Assembly: GCA_029531795.1 (NCBI GenBank)
Contig: JAPEIS010000003.1
Coordinates: 2,790,001 to 2,854,000 of the forward strand
Direction: 5' to 3'
Length of the DNA stretch: 64,000 bases
Source of the DNA: Sclerotinia nivalis
Lineage: Eukaryota; Ascomycota; Leotiomycetes; Helotiales; Sclerotiniaceae
The notes under the pieces were generated by a model, which was not told where the DNA came from, made no database searches, and saw only the letters and a program-made list of their open reading frames with translations. Positions 46,649-57,760 of this stretch are shown piece by piece (position 1 is the stretch's first letter; every line of letters starts with the position of its first letter). Both the position numbers and the translations under genes were made by a program.

Positions 46649-47652
46649 TAACAAATATTATAACATTCATAAAACATATAAGCAAAATGTAGGAGCATGA
46701 ACTATTAACCTAATACCTAGGTGGGTATAAGTCCCTAGCTAGCATATTATCTCCATCACGAAACATTTTCATATGCTCGAGGTTTACCATCATTAGGTTA
46801 TATCATTACTAGGTATGTCTTACCTAGTACTCTTTATTAATGTGATTCGTTCATCACCGTCAACAGCTGGCCTCACTACCTAGTACAGAGCACACCGGTA
46901 TTACATCGAGGTAAGTAACGGTAACTCGGTAACTCGGTAACTCGCGACCTGGAGAAAAAACCAAAACATCAATCCACAAAGCCTGGGAAGGCTATTTGAT
47001 AATTGTCGGCATTCAATTAGGACTTGGAAAAGTATTTTAGCCCGAACGACCATATCATTCATTGTCCAATCTGAATTTTCATATTAGAAAAAAGTCTTCT
47101 CTTCGATTTTGGTGTTCGGCTTTCTCTTCCTGCCGTAAATGTCCCAACCTTGTCGCAGAATTGAATACCAGATAGCAAAATCTCAGCCTTCTCCGCCTCA
47201 CAAGCCAGGTCGCCTCACTGAATTGAAACTCCCTGACCTTGGGAAATAGTCCGAGTCAGTCCTTTGAGAACTCTCACATTATCAAACCTTACTTCTCTTC
47301 CGAACCATATGGGCATTTGATTAACTGTTCTCTTTTACTTCTTCATAAAAAAAAAAGTACACCCTTTGTAGTTATGAATCAACTTTCTGTCAAAAATATA
47401 TCATCGTTTTAATTTGATTTTGTTCTTTAGTGGAAAGAGATCCCCAATTGTATAAGTGAGTTTTGACTACCTATCATTGACTTTGATACCTACCTAGGTA
47501 TTAATATCTCGGTACCTTTGTGATACCTTTGTTCATACAACCTTATCTCGACTTGATGGTGCATGCATGTCATTGTATAATCAATACTTGTACGTTTACT
47601 AATGTCTTCAGTATAGTATTCAATTCTTCTTTTCTAGGATACAAGAATAGCG
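46649..47652. promoter_or_regulatory. SEC16 upstream region
   Basis: About 1 kb with several CCTAGGTA/TACCTAG-type motifs (46717, 46801-46880, 47494-47502) and a tandem GGTAACTC (about 46920-46945). A possible 5' UTR intron ends in TTTTCTAG at 47638. No gene is visible. Confidence 0.4.
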
Positions 47653-50600
47653 ATGCCATCGGAATCAGGAAATCGATCATGGCATCCAGCATTTATGCCA
47701 AATGCCACCGCAGATATAATTACCTCGAAACCTTCCTCAAACCCGATCGCGGATGTGGAACCGGCCAGTGACCACGAGCTTTCGAACCATCTGTCAGCCA
47801 CTAGGGAAGGGCCAACAGTTGGAGACTACACAACACTAGGCAAAAAAACGGATTTAGATGTGGAAGAGGATGGATCGAGAGAAGACAATACGGAACATCC
47901 TGAATTATCCAATCTGCGAAATGCGCTCACTTCATCATTGGAAAGTCCGGGAGGTGTAGAAATGGATGAAAGTCCATCGCATGAAGGAATAGAAACAACC
48001 GCCGCTCAGGAAGATAAAGCAGATTTCCCAACCACTGGCCCTTCGAACGATATTAAGCACGTTAGCACGGATTCCTTTGCAAGGACATCGCATGAAGTAA
48101 GTTGGGGTGAGGATGATGAGGTAGACCCGGAATGGAATCTATCGCGCACAGATACAGACCCTTTCAAGATGATGCCCAAATCCGATCGAACAAACTCTTT
48201 TCCCGTGGTACCTCCTTCTCACGAGCAAGAAACTTTACACTCTATACCACATTCTCAAGCCGAGGATATTATGAATGAGATGGAACAGTCACCACGTAAT
48301 GTGTCCTTCGATGAGGCGCATGATGGCGAAGGGGATTTCTTTACACAACAAAGCTCGGGTGACGCTTTCGATGAAATTCCACATGATGTCCAAGAAACAC
48401 AAGCTGGATCGGGATCAGGAAATTCACCAGATTATGGTCAATCTTATGGAGGAGATGTCAAACAAGAAGAAGATGAGGAATCTCGCGAACGATTTGAGGA
48501 AGGAGTTCCTCTAATTCAGTCTACTGATCAAGCGCAAACTGCCACAAATTACTCTATGTTTACAAGTAATGAAAATAATGCTGAAGAGGAGAACGACTTT
48601 TTTGCTCAAGTCGGTACATCAGCCCCTCAGGAATTAGATGTAGGTCAACCTTCACTAGAAAGAAAATCAACTATGCAAGTCATGGATTCACTACAGTTCC
48701 AACAAGACGACCGAACGCTAGAGGCAACGCCAGAACTTTCAGAAAGTCAGGATATTTCCCCAGACCCAGTTACGGATAATGAGAATGTCCCGAAAAATGC
48801 ACTCCATGAAGTATTCGACGGCCCTGATTCCGAATTTCCGGCGAATTTAGGCGGGGGGGCTGAGGAGGCGACTGGCGAGGCTAGCAGTGAGGATTTAGCG
48901 GCGAAATGGCAAGCAGCATTGGACGACGAGTTTCTGGACGACGACGACGAGCTCTTACCAGATGATGACGAGGAAACTGAAGATAAGGCTGTCGATCCAG
49001 CCGCTTTTTTCGGGAGCGATGATGAAGGATTTTTAGATGACACTAATGATGCCACTAATTCGGACATCAAAGGCTCTAATGGTCACGTGGCTGGATTCGA
49101 TGCTAATGGAGCGAAACCAAGTAGTACTAGCAATCGATATACCCCGGCAGGGGCAGCTGCGACAGTTCAACCGCAAACTAGCAACTCTTTTGCTCCAGCG
49201 GCACCTTTCTTGACTGATCTTTCCAGATCAAACACTACTCCAGAAACTTCTTTGCCATTCAACCCTGCAGTCGCTATGGGAAATTACCCAGTCCAACAAC
49301 AGCAACGTCCAGAATTACCTAAAGCTCAAAGTTTTGCCGATAAATCGAAAGGAGGATATGCATCTCCTTATGATTTGCCAATGGAGGTTGTAAAGCCTCG
49401 TAAACGTGTAAGCACAAATCAAATGAATCGTGGATATAACGCATCAGCACCGCCAGCTCCACCTAGAGCCAGCAGTATGAATATTCCACCACCAAGTGCA
49501 TATCCTCTTCAGCAACAACAGAAATCTGCGGTGAACACTCCTCCAGTTGGATCAAATACCCAGAAACCAAAATCCGGTGCAGATAGTGGTTTTTTCGAGG
49601 ATCTTCCTATCCTTTCCAGACCCAAAGTCGCTCCTAGGCATCAAACCACTCCTGCTCCCGCATCATCGCAGTACACCCCGACTGTGACTACCGGGCCTCA
49701 ACAACACTATGCACCAATTTCTGGTCAACCATATTCCGCTCCAATTCATCAAGAAGCCACTATGCGACAACCTCCCTCCCTTCAGCCACCAATGCAATCA
49801 CCACCAATGGTCCAAGGCTTGGTCGCCCCTGAGCGTGTGAATCCTTACGCTCCTATTCCATCTGCAGGTCAACAGTTGCCAACCACTGTACCTTCTGTAA
49901 CATCACGTTATTCTCCAGCGCCACCACCACTACATCATTCAACTAGTGCTCCAGCTCCAATCACACAATCCCGATACTCCCCTGCTCCTCCTCAACCACG
50001 TTCACATTACGCTCCACAATCCTCAGCGCATCTTCAATCACCTCCACAATCAATATTGCCACATTTGCCTCGCACTTCGAGTCCCTTGGCTCATTTTGAG
50101 AGGAGTCAAGATGGCCGTGGACATGGTGGAGAGGTACCAAATTACGATCGCCGTAGTTCATCAGGGTACGAGCCTAGTCTGAGAGCACATCCACTTCCGC
50201 CAACCAGAGAAGTTGATGAAAATGATGGAAGCGTACCACATACCCCAGTTTTTGGTGAACATCCGAAGTCGTTTAACTCATCTGCGCAGGGAATGAATTC
50301 CATTTCTCAGACTTCCCCGAGTTCAAGTATTGCTGCTCGTATGGGAAGATCACCTCCTAAACGAACAGCGTCAACACAATACACGCCACAGCATCCTTCT
50401 AATACTCTTAGTCCAGCTCAAGTTCATGGCTTCGTTCCACCGCCAAGATCTCATACACAATCTCCTGGTAGAGCTTTCGGTGGATCTCGACTTGAAATGA
50501 GTATTCCTGAGCCATACCCAAGGCCTGCTTCTATTGAAGCTCTATCTCCTAGGAATGCAGCTGCCTTTATACCTACCCAACCGATATTTCATGCACCTGG

Positions 50601-53600
50601 GCGTTTAAGGGCACCTTCCTTAGTCAATTATGTCGCTCCTACAGATGGACGGGAACACGATTCTTTACAAAGATGGAAAGGTTGTCCTGTTTTTACTTGG
50701 GGTGTTGGAGGTACCATGATTACGTCTTTCCCCGTAGATGTACCTCGGTACGGTATGACTTCAGCAACACCAATGGTTGTTAGAAGTCCTGGAGAAGTAA
50801 AGGTTCGCAATGTCAAGGATCTTGATCCACTAGAAAGCAGATTGACGAGCTTCCCTGGACCATTAAAGGGTAAGACAAAGAAGAAGGAAGTTCTTAGTTG
50901 GTTGGCCTCCGGTATTGAGATCTTGGAACAAAGCGCATCTTATTTGAGGTCTATTCGAGTTTTGTCTCACGATGACAAACGTACTGAAGAACGCTTACTG
51001 TTATGGAAGATCTTACAAGTCTTTATCGAGAATGATGGAACTCTAGAAGGAAATCCTACGGTTGAAAAAGCTGTCAGGGCTGTCCTTTCTCCAGGTATTG
51101 ACGATGAGGTTGGACAAGACTCACCTTTATATGCAACTGGAGCGTACCTTTCGGGAATCTCATCATCATCCGTAACACTAACACGGGCTGATCCTGTGGA
51201 TCCTGCTGCTGTAGATCAAATGAGAAAGCATCTGTTAAGGGGTGAACGTGAGAAAGCTGTGTGGGAAGCTGTTGATAAACGACTTTGGGCACATGCAATG
51301 TTGATCTCAAACACCGTATCGAAAGAACTTTACAAGCAAGTTGCCCAAGAATTCGTACAAAAGGAAGTGAAGAATGTCGGTGATAATACTGAACCTCTGG
51401 CCGCCTTGTACGAGATATTCGCTGGTAATTTTGAAGAGAGTATAGATGAGCTTGTACCTCCATCTGCTCGTGCTGGTTTTCAAATGGTCAGCACATCTAC
51501 ATCATTAGGCCCTTCGAAAGATGCACTTGAAGGTCTTGATAGATGGCGTGAGACTCTTGGTCTTGTTCTCAGTAATCGAAGTACAGATGATAGTAAGGCT
51601 TTGGCTGCTTTGGGAAAGCTTCTTTCCGGTTATGGTAGGGCTGAAGCTGCACATATTTGTTACTTGTTCGCAAGAAGTTCATCTGTATTTGGTGGTATTG
51701 ATGATCCAAGTACAAATATGGTTCTCATTGGTTCTGATCATTTGAGGCAGCCTTTTGATTTTGATAGGGAATTGGAACCAGTACTTTTGAGTGAAGTATA
51801 TGAGTACGGTTTATCGCTGTCAAATACTTCCAGTATTGTAACATCTAATCCACATTTGGCGGTTTACAAATTGCACCACGCTGCAGTTCTGGCGGAGTAT
51901 GGGCATCGACAGAAGGCTTTAGAATACTGTGAGAGTATTGCGTCGGCCATTACTTCTCAAACAAGACGATCACCATATCATCATGCTCAATTGGTTTCAT
52001 CACTTGATGATCTCAGCAAGAGATTAAAATCATCACCAAAGGATGAAAATGGTTCCTGGATTTCAAAACCTAGCATTGATAAAGTATCCGGTTCTGTATG
52101 GGCAACATTCAATAAGTTTGTTGCTGGTGATGAGCAAGATACTACTGATGCTATGTCAAATGCTGAAAGTTCCGTTGATGTTGGTCCATTCGCACGTATT
52201 GCTGGTGGCACTCCAACTATAAGTCGATCACCATCTGTTGCTGATATTTATGGTAGCTCTTACAATGGAGGAGGGGCTTTGGGTATCAATGGAATTCTAC
52301 CACCAGCTCAACAAACGAAGGCTTCTTCACGATACGCTCCAGGTTCTACATACACTCCCCAAGGTTCATACGAACCACCAAGTTCTTCACATGGCTCTCA
52401 ATCCCGAGCTTCATTCGAAGGGGGTAGAACATCAGGTGAGTTCCGTCGCAACCTATATGAACCACAAAGACAAATGTCTTCAGAAAATCGCCCAATTTCA
52501 CAACAATACAATCAAGCTTCCAGCTTCACACCTCAAAGTGCTGGTTACAGTCCATATACTGGAGGTGATTCTCCTTATACACCACAAGCTAGTTCAATGG
52601 AAACCCCATCAGCCCATTTTGATTCACCTCAGCCTATAAGTTATGATGGACAACAAACATATCAACCACAAATGGCAAACCGCGAATCATCTGGTAGTGA
52701 ATACGAACCTCCATCATCAACTGGATATGAAACACCAACTGGAAATTCTTATGAGCCACCTTCATCAAGTACAGGATATGAACCACCATCATATGAACCT
52801 AATTCTATGAAACAACCTGATTCACCTATCAGCACAAAACCAAAAAAGAGTTTTATGGATGATGACGATGATGATATACCTGCATTAAAGGCACGTGCAG
52901 ATACTACACGAGAAAAGACTAAAGCGGAAAAAGATCGGGAAGCTGATGAAGCTTTCCGAAAAGCTGCTGAAGCTGATGGTAAGAATATCCTCGATTCTAT
53001 TCCTCACAATAATGCTAATCCCTTTCTAGCCGCAAAAGATAAAAAGCCCGCTCCACAAAAGAAAGGTTGGGGTCTTGGTTGGTTTGGAGGTGGCAAAAAA
53101 GAAGCGTCTACCACCGACTCTGCACAGGAAAAGAAAGCCATTAGAGCCAAGCTTGGTGAAGAAAGTAGTTTCGTTTATGATCCTGATCTCAAGCGATGGA
53201 TCAACAAAAAAGCAGGTGCAGAAAATACACCTTCTCCATCAGCAACTCCGCCTCCACCAAGAGCTACAGGTCCACCCAGATCAGCTAGCGGTATAGTAAT
53301 CCCAAGCGCAACAGGTAACCTAAGCATGCCTCCCCGATCCGTAAGCTCCGCAAGTGCACCGCCTCAAAGAGCACTTAGCGGATCTAGCGATAGCGGAATG
53401 ATGGTTGATGGTGGATTAGTTAAACCTCCCATTGCACCTGCGATGGCTAGGACACAGAGCAATGGAAGTGCAATGGGTGGTAATCTAAGCGGATTAACGA
53501 GTACAGGGAGTGCGCCGCCCAGTAGACCAAATACGAGTATGAGTAATGCGTCGAGTATTGATGATTTATTGGGTCCTCCTAGTGCGGGAGGGAGAAAGGG

Positions 53601-53685
53601 AACGTTTAGGAAGGGGAAGAAGGGGAGGGGATATATTGATGTTATGGGAGATAAAGCTGGGGGAAGTAGTGGGAGTTTGGGTTAG
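47653..53685 (+). CDS. SEC16: Sec16, COPII coat assembly / ER exit site scaffold
   Basis: One 2010-residue frame from ATG 47653 without introns. The first ~450 residues are acidic and disordered, with an Asp-rich block DDEFLDDDDELLPDDDEE near 420-445. Residues ~480-985 are Pro/Gln/Ser-rich. The central conserved domain begins near 990 (YVAPTDGREHDSLQRWKGCPVFTWGVGG). It continues into the helical ACE1/Sec31-Sec23-binding region (EKAVWEAVDKRLWAHAMLISN...; LGKLLSGYGRAEAAHICYLFA; ends near 1450). The C-terminal part is again low complexity (Tyr/Pro/Ser repeats of the YEPPSS type) with the conserved KKGWGLGWFGGGKK patch near 1800. Family role: organises COPII assembly at ER exit sites and binds Sec23/24, Sec13 and Sec31. 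Confidence 0.93.
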   Translation: MPSESGNRSWHPAFMPNATADIITSKPSSNPIADVEPASDHELSNHLSATREGPTVGDYTTLGKKTDLDVEEDGSREDNTEHPELSNLRNALTSSLESPGGVEMDESPSHEGIETTAAQEDKADFPTTGPSNDIKHVSTDSFARTSHEVSWGEDDEVDPEWNLSRTDTDPFKMMPKSDRTNSFPVVPPSHEQETLHSIPHSQAEDIMNEMEQSPRNVSFDEAHDGEGDFFTQQSSGDAFDEIPHDVQETQAGSGSGNSPDYGQSYGGDVKQEEDEESRERFEEGVPLIQSTDQAQTATNYSMFTSNENNAEEENDFFAQVGTSAPQELDVGQPSLERKSTMQVMDSLQFQQDDRTLEATPELSESQDISPDPVTDNENVPKNALHEVFDGPDSEFPANLGGGAEEATGEASSEDLAAKWQAALDDEFLDDDDELLPDDDEETEDKAVDPAAFFGSDDEGFLDDTNDATNSDIKGSNGHVAGFDANGAKPSSTSNRYTPAGAAATVQPQTSNSFAPAAPFLTDLSRSNTTPETSLPFNPAVAMGNYPVQQQQRPELPKAQSFADKSKGGYASPYDLPMEVVKPRKRVSTNQMNRGYNASAPPAPPRASSMNIPPPSAYPLQQQQKSAVNTPPVGSNTQKPKSGADSGFFEDLPILSRPKVAPRHQTTPAPASSQYTPTVTTGPQQHYAPISGQPYSAPIHQEATMRQPPSLQPPMQSPPMVQGLVAPERVNPYAPIPSAGQQLPTTVPSVTSRYSPAPPPLHHSTSAPAPITQSRYSPAPPQPRSHYAPQSSAHLQSPPQSILPHLPRTSSPLAHFERSQDGRGHGGEVPNYDRRSSSGYEPSLRAHPLPPTREVDENDGSVPHTPVFGEHPKSFNSSAQGMNSISQTSPSSSIAARMGRSPPKRTASTQYTPQHPSNTLSPAQVHGFVPPPRSHTQSPGRAFGGSRLEMSIPEPYPRPASIEALSPRNAAAFIPTQPIFHAPGRLRAPSLVNYVAPTDGREHDSLQRWKGCPVFTWGVGGTMITSFPVDVPRYGMTSATPMVVRSPGEVKVRNVKDLDPLESRLTSFPGPLKGKTKKKEVLSWLASGIEILEQSASYLRSIRVLSHDDKRTEERLLLWKILQVFIENDGTLEGNPTVEKAVRAVLSPGIDDEVGQDSPLYATGAYLSGISSSSVTLTRADPVDPAAVDQMRKHLLRGEREKAVWEAVDKRLWAHAMLISNTVSKELYKQVAQEFVQKEVKNVGDNTEPLAALYEIFAGNFEESIDELVPPSARAGFQMVSTSTSLGPSKDALEGLDRWRETLGLVLSNRSTDDSKALAALGKLLSGYGRAEAAHICYLFARSSSVFGGIDDPSTNMVLIGSDHLRQPFDFDRELEPVLLSEVYEYGLSLSNTSSIVTSNPHLAVYKLHHAAVLAEYGHRQKALEYCESIASAITSQTRRSPYHHAQLVSSLDDLSKRLKSSPKDENGSWISKPSIDKVSGSVWATFNKFVAGDEQDTTDAMSNAESSVDVGPFARIAGGTPTISRSPSVADIYGSSYNGGGALGINGILPPAQQTKASSRYAPGSTYTPQGSYEPPSSSHGSQSRASFEGGRTSGEFRRNLYEPQRQMSSENRPISQQYNQASSFTPQSAGYSPYTGGDSPYTPQASSMETPSAHFDSPQPISYDGQQTYQPQMANRESSGSEYEPPSSTGYETPTGNSYEPPSSSTGYEPPSYEPNSMKQPDSPISTKPKKSFMDDDDDDIPALKARADTTREKTKAEKDREADEAFRKAAEADGKNILDSIPHNNANPFLAAKDKKPAPQKKGWGLGWFGGGKKEASTTDSAQEKKAIRAKLGEESSFVYDPDLKRWINKKAGAENTPSPSATPPPPRATGPPRSASGIVIPSATGNLSMPPRSVSSASAPPQRALSGSSDSGMMVDGGLVKPPIAPAMARTQSNGSAMGGNLSGLTSTGSAPPSRPNTSMSNASSIDDLLGPPSAGGRKGTFRKGKKGRGYIDVMGDKAGGSSGSLG

Positions 53686-54466
53686 TGGTGTGGGGTGCGG
53701 GGTGGATGGATAGGTGTAAGGGGTGAAAAGTGAGGGGTGAAGGATAGGGTGTGACGGTGATGGATGAAGGCTGGAGGGTGTATTATAAATGCTTATTGGC
53801 TAAGAGAAACGAGAAGACGGGAATAAACGAACTGTAATTTTTGTATGAAAGCATGAAAGTAGTGTTATGATATATGAAGGATGGATGGAGATGCATTACT
53901 GAAGAGGATGACTGGAGATGAATGAATAGATGGATGGATGGATGGATTGGTGGTTGGGATTGGTTACTTGTTATAAGCTTAGATGGATAGATAGGTGGGA
54001 ATGATTATTGATTTGGTTTTTTATTCAAAATCCCATCTTCTCTCGCGTCTATTACTATTCATACTTGCTACGCGTCAGCCCATCTATAAAACATTCTTCA
54101 ATGAAAATATAGTATTGAACTTTGATGGTAAAGAATGAAAGGATATGGTCTGTTGATGTATCTGTGCTTGTAGAGTATAAATATATGAAACGTTATCTGA
54201 GTTCTTGATCAGAAATTGTATACTCATCATTGAGCTCCCGGTGAGTCTTGATGCATTTCTAGTCACTTGGATACGCGGTTAAGGACAGGCTCACCGGGAG
54301 CGGGGTAAATTTTCTTCAGTCGGCGAGATACGTCAGATGTGCGAAATCACCATCCTAGCGAGCTGGAAAATTAATCAAATACTTTGTTTATACTGTTTGT
54401 AACTCCTACCATTCCATCATTCTCTCGACAACTCAATTGAAGACTGATCAAAGTCGATGCTCGTCA
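53686..54466. other. Intergenic between SEC16 and MSS1
   Basis: Begins with a GGGGTG-rich stretch and GATG/GATGGATG repeats (53880-53950) in the SEC16 3' region. An inverted repeat GAGCTCCCGGTGAG (54232) / CTCACCGGGAGC (54290) lies about 45 bp apart and could form a stem. No gene is seen. Confidence 0.4.
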
Positions 54467-56316
54467 ATGCTTCGCATTGTGCCTTCAAGGTCCAGGCACT
54501 TACGGCACAATGTCATTCAACGCAGACTTAATTCGATTGTCTGTCGCGGGACCATTACTTCAGGAGTTCGATCTACCATTTCTGTAATATTGCCTAGTCG
54601 ACCAAAATATTTCAAGAAGTGTTTTCATACGCAAACAGAAACTTCAACTGGATTCGCAGATGATACAATATATGCGCTTTCAACAGCGCCTGGCAGAGCC
54701 GGTATAGCTATCATACGCATTTCTGGCTCTGCGTGCCTTGATGTATGATAGATTTCTTCAACCTTACGGGCCTTTGGTATTGACTATGGTAGATTTATCG
54801 AAGCTTGTGCCCATCGAAACCGATTCCCAAACCACGATATGCGGCTGTAAGAACACTCTATGAGCCATTAACTCCGACCCCGAATATTCTCGATTCCGAT
54901 GCTTTAGTTCTTTACTTTCCCGCCCCGAAAACTGTTACTGGGGAAGATGTACTAGAGTTACATGTACATGGAGGTCCAGCTACAGTCAAAGCAGTCTTAA
55001 GCGCAATTCCACAGTGTACATCTTCAGCGAAAATTCGATATGCTGAGCCTGGAGAATTCACACGTCGAGCATTTCAGAATAATAGGTTGGATTTAGCGCA
55101 AGTGGAAGCATTGAGTGATACCCTATCTGCAGAGACGGAACAACAACGTCGTGCTGCTGTGCGAGGAAATTCTGGGAAACTTGGTCGTACATATGAAGCA
55201 TGGCGACAACAATTATTGTATGCGCGTGGGGAATTGGAGGCATTGATTGATTTTTCAGAGGACCAACATTTTGATGAATCTCCCGCAGAATTATTATGGA
55301 ACGTTACAACCCAAGTTGAGGTTATGTTGGAATCAATTGCCGCACATGAGTCAGCAAGTCATCGGGGTGAATTACTCAAAAAGGGAATAAGGATTTCTTT
55401 ATTAGGACCACCTAATGCTGGCAAAAGTTCTCTTCTAAATCAAATCGTCGGTAGAGAAGCTTCAATTGTTAGTCAAGAAGCCGGCACTACTCGAGACATC
55501 GTGGAGGTTAGCTTAGATATTCGTGGGTACCTTTGCACTTTTGCGGATACCGCCGGCTTGAGGACTCAAGTTTCACAAACTGGAAGTGGCAAGAATGGCT
55601 CAATAATCGGGCATATCGAACAAGAGGGTATTCGAAGAGCGAAAGCGAAGGCAAATGAGTCAGATGTCGTTATTGCCCTTGCCAGTATAGAATGGTCAGA
55701 TATTCGAAACGGATGGGAAATTCGTTACGATATTGAAACATTCGAAATAGCGGCTCGAGCCTCCAAATCCATGATTGTTATTAATAAATCTGATTCAGTA
55801 ACCCCTGAGATACTGTCAGAACTTATAAATGACTTCAAAAAGTCTCAAATAGATATACTTACTCAAGATGTCGTTCCACTGATGACAATATCATGTAAAA
55901 ATGCTCAGGCATCATCAAGCCAAGGAAGTATTGGTCATTTTATCGACGAAATGGTCAATCTTTTCACAAATATGACATCTCTACCAACGGATCTCGAGGA
56001 TTTACTTGGAGTTACTGAACGTCAGCGTCAACTTCTCACCGCCTGCTCAGCCCATCTATTGGACTTTATGAACGAAGCGCAGCAGCATGTTGATGATGAA
56101 CGAGAAGTCGATATTGTTTTAGCGGCTGAGCATCTTAGATCCGCAGCTAATTGCTTATCGCGTATTACTGGTAGGGGTGAAGCTGGTGATGTTGAGGAAG
56201 TTCTTGGTGTGGTTTTTGAAAAGTAAGTTATTTGTCCCTTGTTTTTTTTTGGCTTGTATTGTGTTCGTACGGTGGACTGATTTTTTGACAACACCAGATT
56301 TTGTGTTGGTAAGTAG
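54467..56316 (+). CDS. MSS1: Mitochondrial tRNA modification GTPase (MnmE/TrmE, Mss1)
   Basis: Three exons, 54467-54742, 54793-56222 and 56298-56316, with introns of 50 and 75 nt, give 574 residues. The N-terminus MLRIVPSRSRHLRHNVIQRR is Arg-rich without acids, fitting a mitochondrial presequence. The TrmE N domain starts at DDTIYALSTAPGRAGIAIIRISG. The G domain has G1 GPPNAGKSS (297-305), G3 DTAGLR (344) and G4 NKSD (423). The last exon of 19 nt supplies the invariant C-terminal FCVGK with the essential Cys571; without it the protein would end VVFEK. Family role: with Mto1/GidA, modifies U34 of mitochondrial tRNAs (taurine- or carboxymethylaminomethyl-type). Confidence 0.93.
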
Positions 56317-57547
56317 ATTGTAAGACTAGATAGGTGCAAGATGGGATTGAGATTGGGATTGGAATTCATGAAGTTTCACGACGTAGATAGATTAGAACCT
56401 GAAGATAGGGATAAACATATAGATTGATTGATTGTCTATTTGTTCATGTGTTATGTTAAACCCCCTCCGTTAATAATACAAAATGTGTGATTTGAAGAAA
56501 GAGAAGAGAAGGAAGAAAAAAATCTATCTATCCAATGTCATATAATGCAATCAATATCCAATACCCAACACCCAAAAAATGCCCAAATACTAAAATGCAA
56601 GAAATGCCAGAAATGAAATTTGAAAAACTCCGTCAAATGCTCATGATTTTCATCTCTGGATCAATCAATCTTCCAATTTTCCCCCATTCTCCAATTTGAA
56701 CACGAAAAAATCGCCCAGATTGTGACTCCGAATCCTCAAATCTCATATCCCATATCTCAAATCGAATTGCATGCATGTACCCGAGGTGTAGAGGTTTGCA
56801 GTTGCAATGAAATGTAATGAAATGAAGTCGTTCAATCGTGAATTATTTTTTCTTTGGTAACCTTAATGGATGTGTGATGTGAAGATGTGAAGATGTGAAG
56901 GTGTGAAGATGTGTGATGTGAAGATGCTGGAAACGAATGAAAAATGCGAAATAAGGTATGATGATAACTCCGGAGTATGCTGTCTGTTTGTCTGTTTGTT
57001 GTATGGATGCTGAGAAATGGATGCTTAAAAATGGATGAGATCTATGCGATGCGATCTATGCGAAAGTAAAGTGGAGTAGAAAAGCCCAATGAAAATCCGC
57101 GAGCATGAAATGTTTTGGGTTGAATGCTTGATGTTGGATTGAATGGAAATGTAAATGCGAAATGCGAAATGCGAAAACTCCGAAAAATGCTGTTGTGGTC
57201 GTGAGACCATTGAAATGTATGGATAATGTAAGAGGAAAAATGTGCTGTCGCCAATCTAGAAATCTATTGTTTGTGTATGGTATGCCATCCGTTTGATGCT
57301 ATGCAGATGGATTGTTGAAAAAAGTAAATCGAATTGCTCGAAAATTGCCGGAAAATGAATGGAATTGCGATATGATGCGATGAAGGGGTTAACCGAACAT
57401 TCCAACATCTTTAACCTTACTGGTACAGGGTGCGTTATAGTAAACCCTTAAAATCATACCATACCACAGGTAAAGTGTTAAGAATCCAAGATTAAAGTTA
57501 CCCGATCGCAGTGATATGAAGATAAGGAGATAAAGAGCGAAGGATAT
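56317..57547. other. Intergenic, convergent 3' ends, repeat-rich
   Basis: Purine-rich on the plus strand with short tandem units: GATGTGAAGATGTGAAG at 56875-56925 and AAATGCGAAATGCGAAA at 57155-57178. No gene is seen. Confidence 0.45.
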
Positions 57548-57760
57548 TTAGTTATATCCACCTCTTCCATCTTCTTCCTCATCATCATCTCCACGACGGA
57601 GACGGAGTGAAGAGATGGAGATGATGGGGCGGGAATTGTCTTCTTCGTCGTCGCTTTTGTTGGGGCCGTTGTAGCCTCCGCGGCCGAAGTTGAGGGGTGT
57701 GTTGATGGAGGAGGTGCTGCTGCTGCTGCTGGATGTGTTGGTGAAGGTTTGGGCGGCCAT
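57548..57760 (-). CDS. Small acidic low-complexity protein, 70 aa, with two RGGYN motifs
   Basis: ATG 57758-57760 to stop 57548. A Ser/Thr-rich N-terminus is followed by FGRGGYNGPNKSDDEEDN, a PIISISSLRLRRG segment, DDDEEED and a terminal GRGGYN. The repeated RGGYN flanked by acidic clusters loosely recalls small fungal proteins with repeated RGGAGN motifs (DUF3602), but the match is weak. No signal peptide or membrane segment. Single exon. GC content is higher than the flanks, which favours a real gene. Confidence 0.55.
   Translation of the reverse strand: MAAQTFTNTSSSSSSTSSINTPLNFGRGGYNGPNKSDDEEDNSRPIISISSLRLRRGDDDEEEDGRGGYN

Noticed and set aside
47520..47771. Overlapping plus-strand frame at the SEC16 start
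   Set aside because: Different frame from SEC16, no homology, and lies mainly in the 5' UTR.
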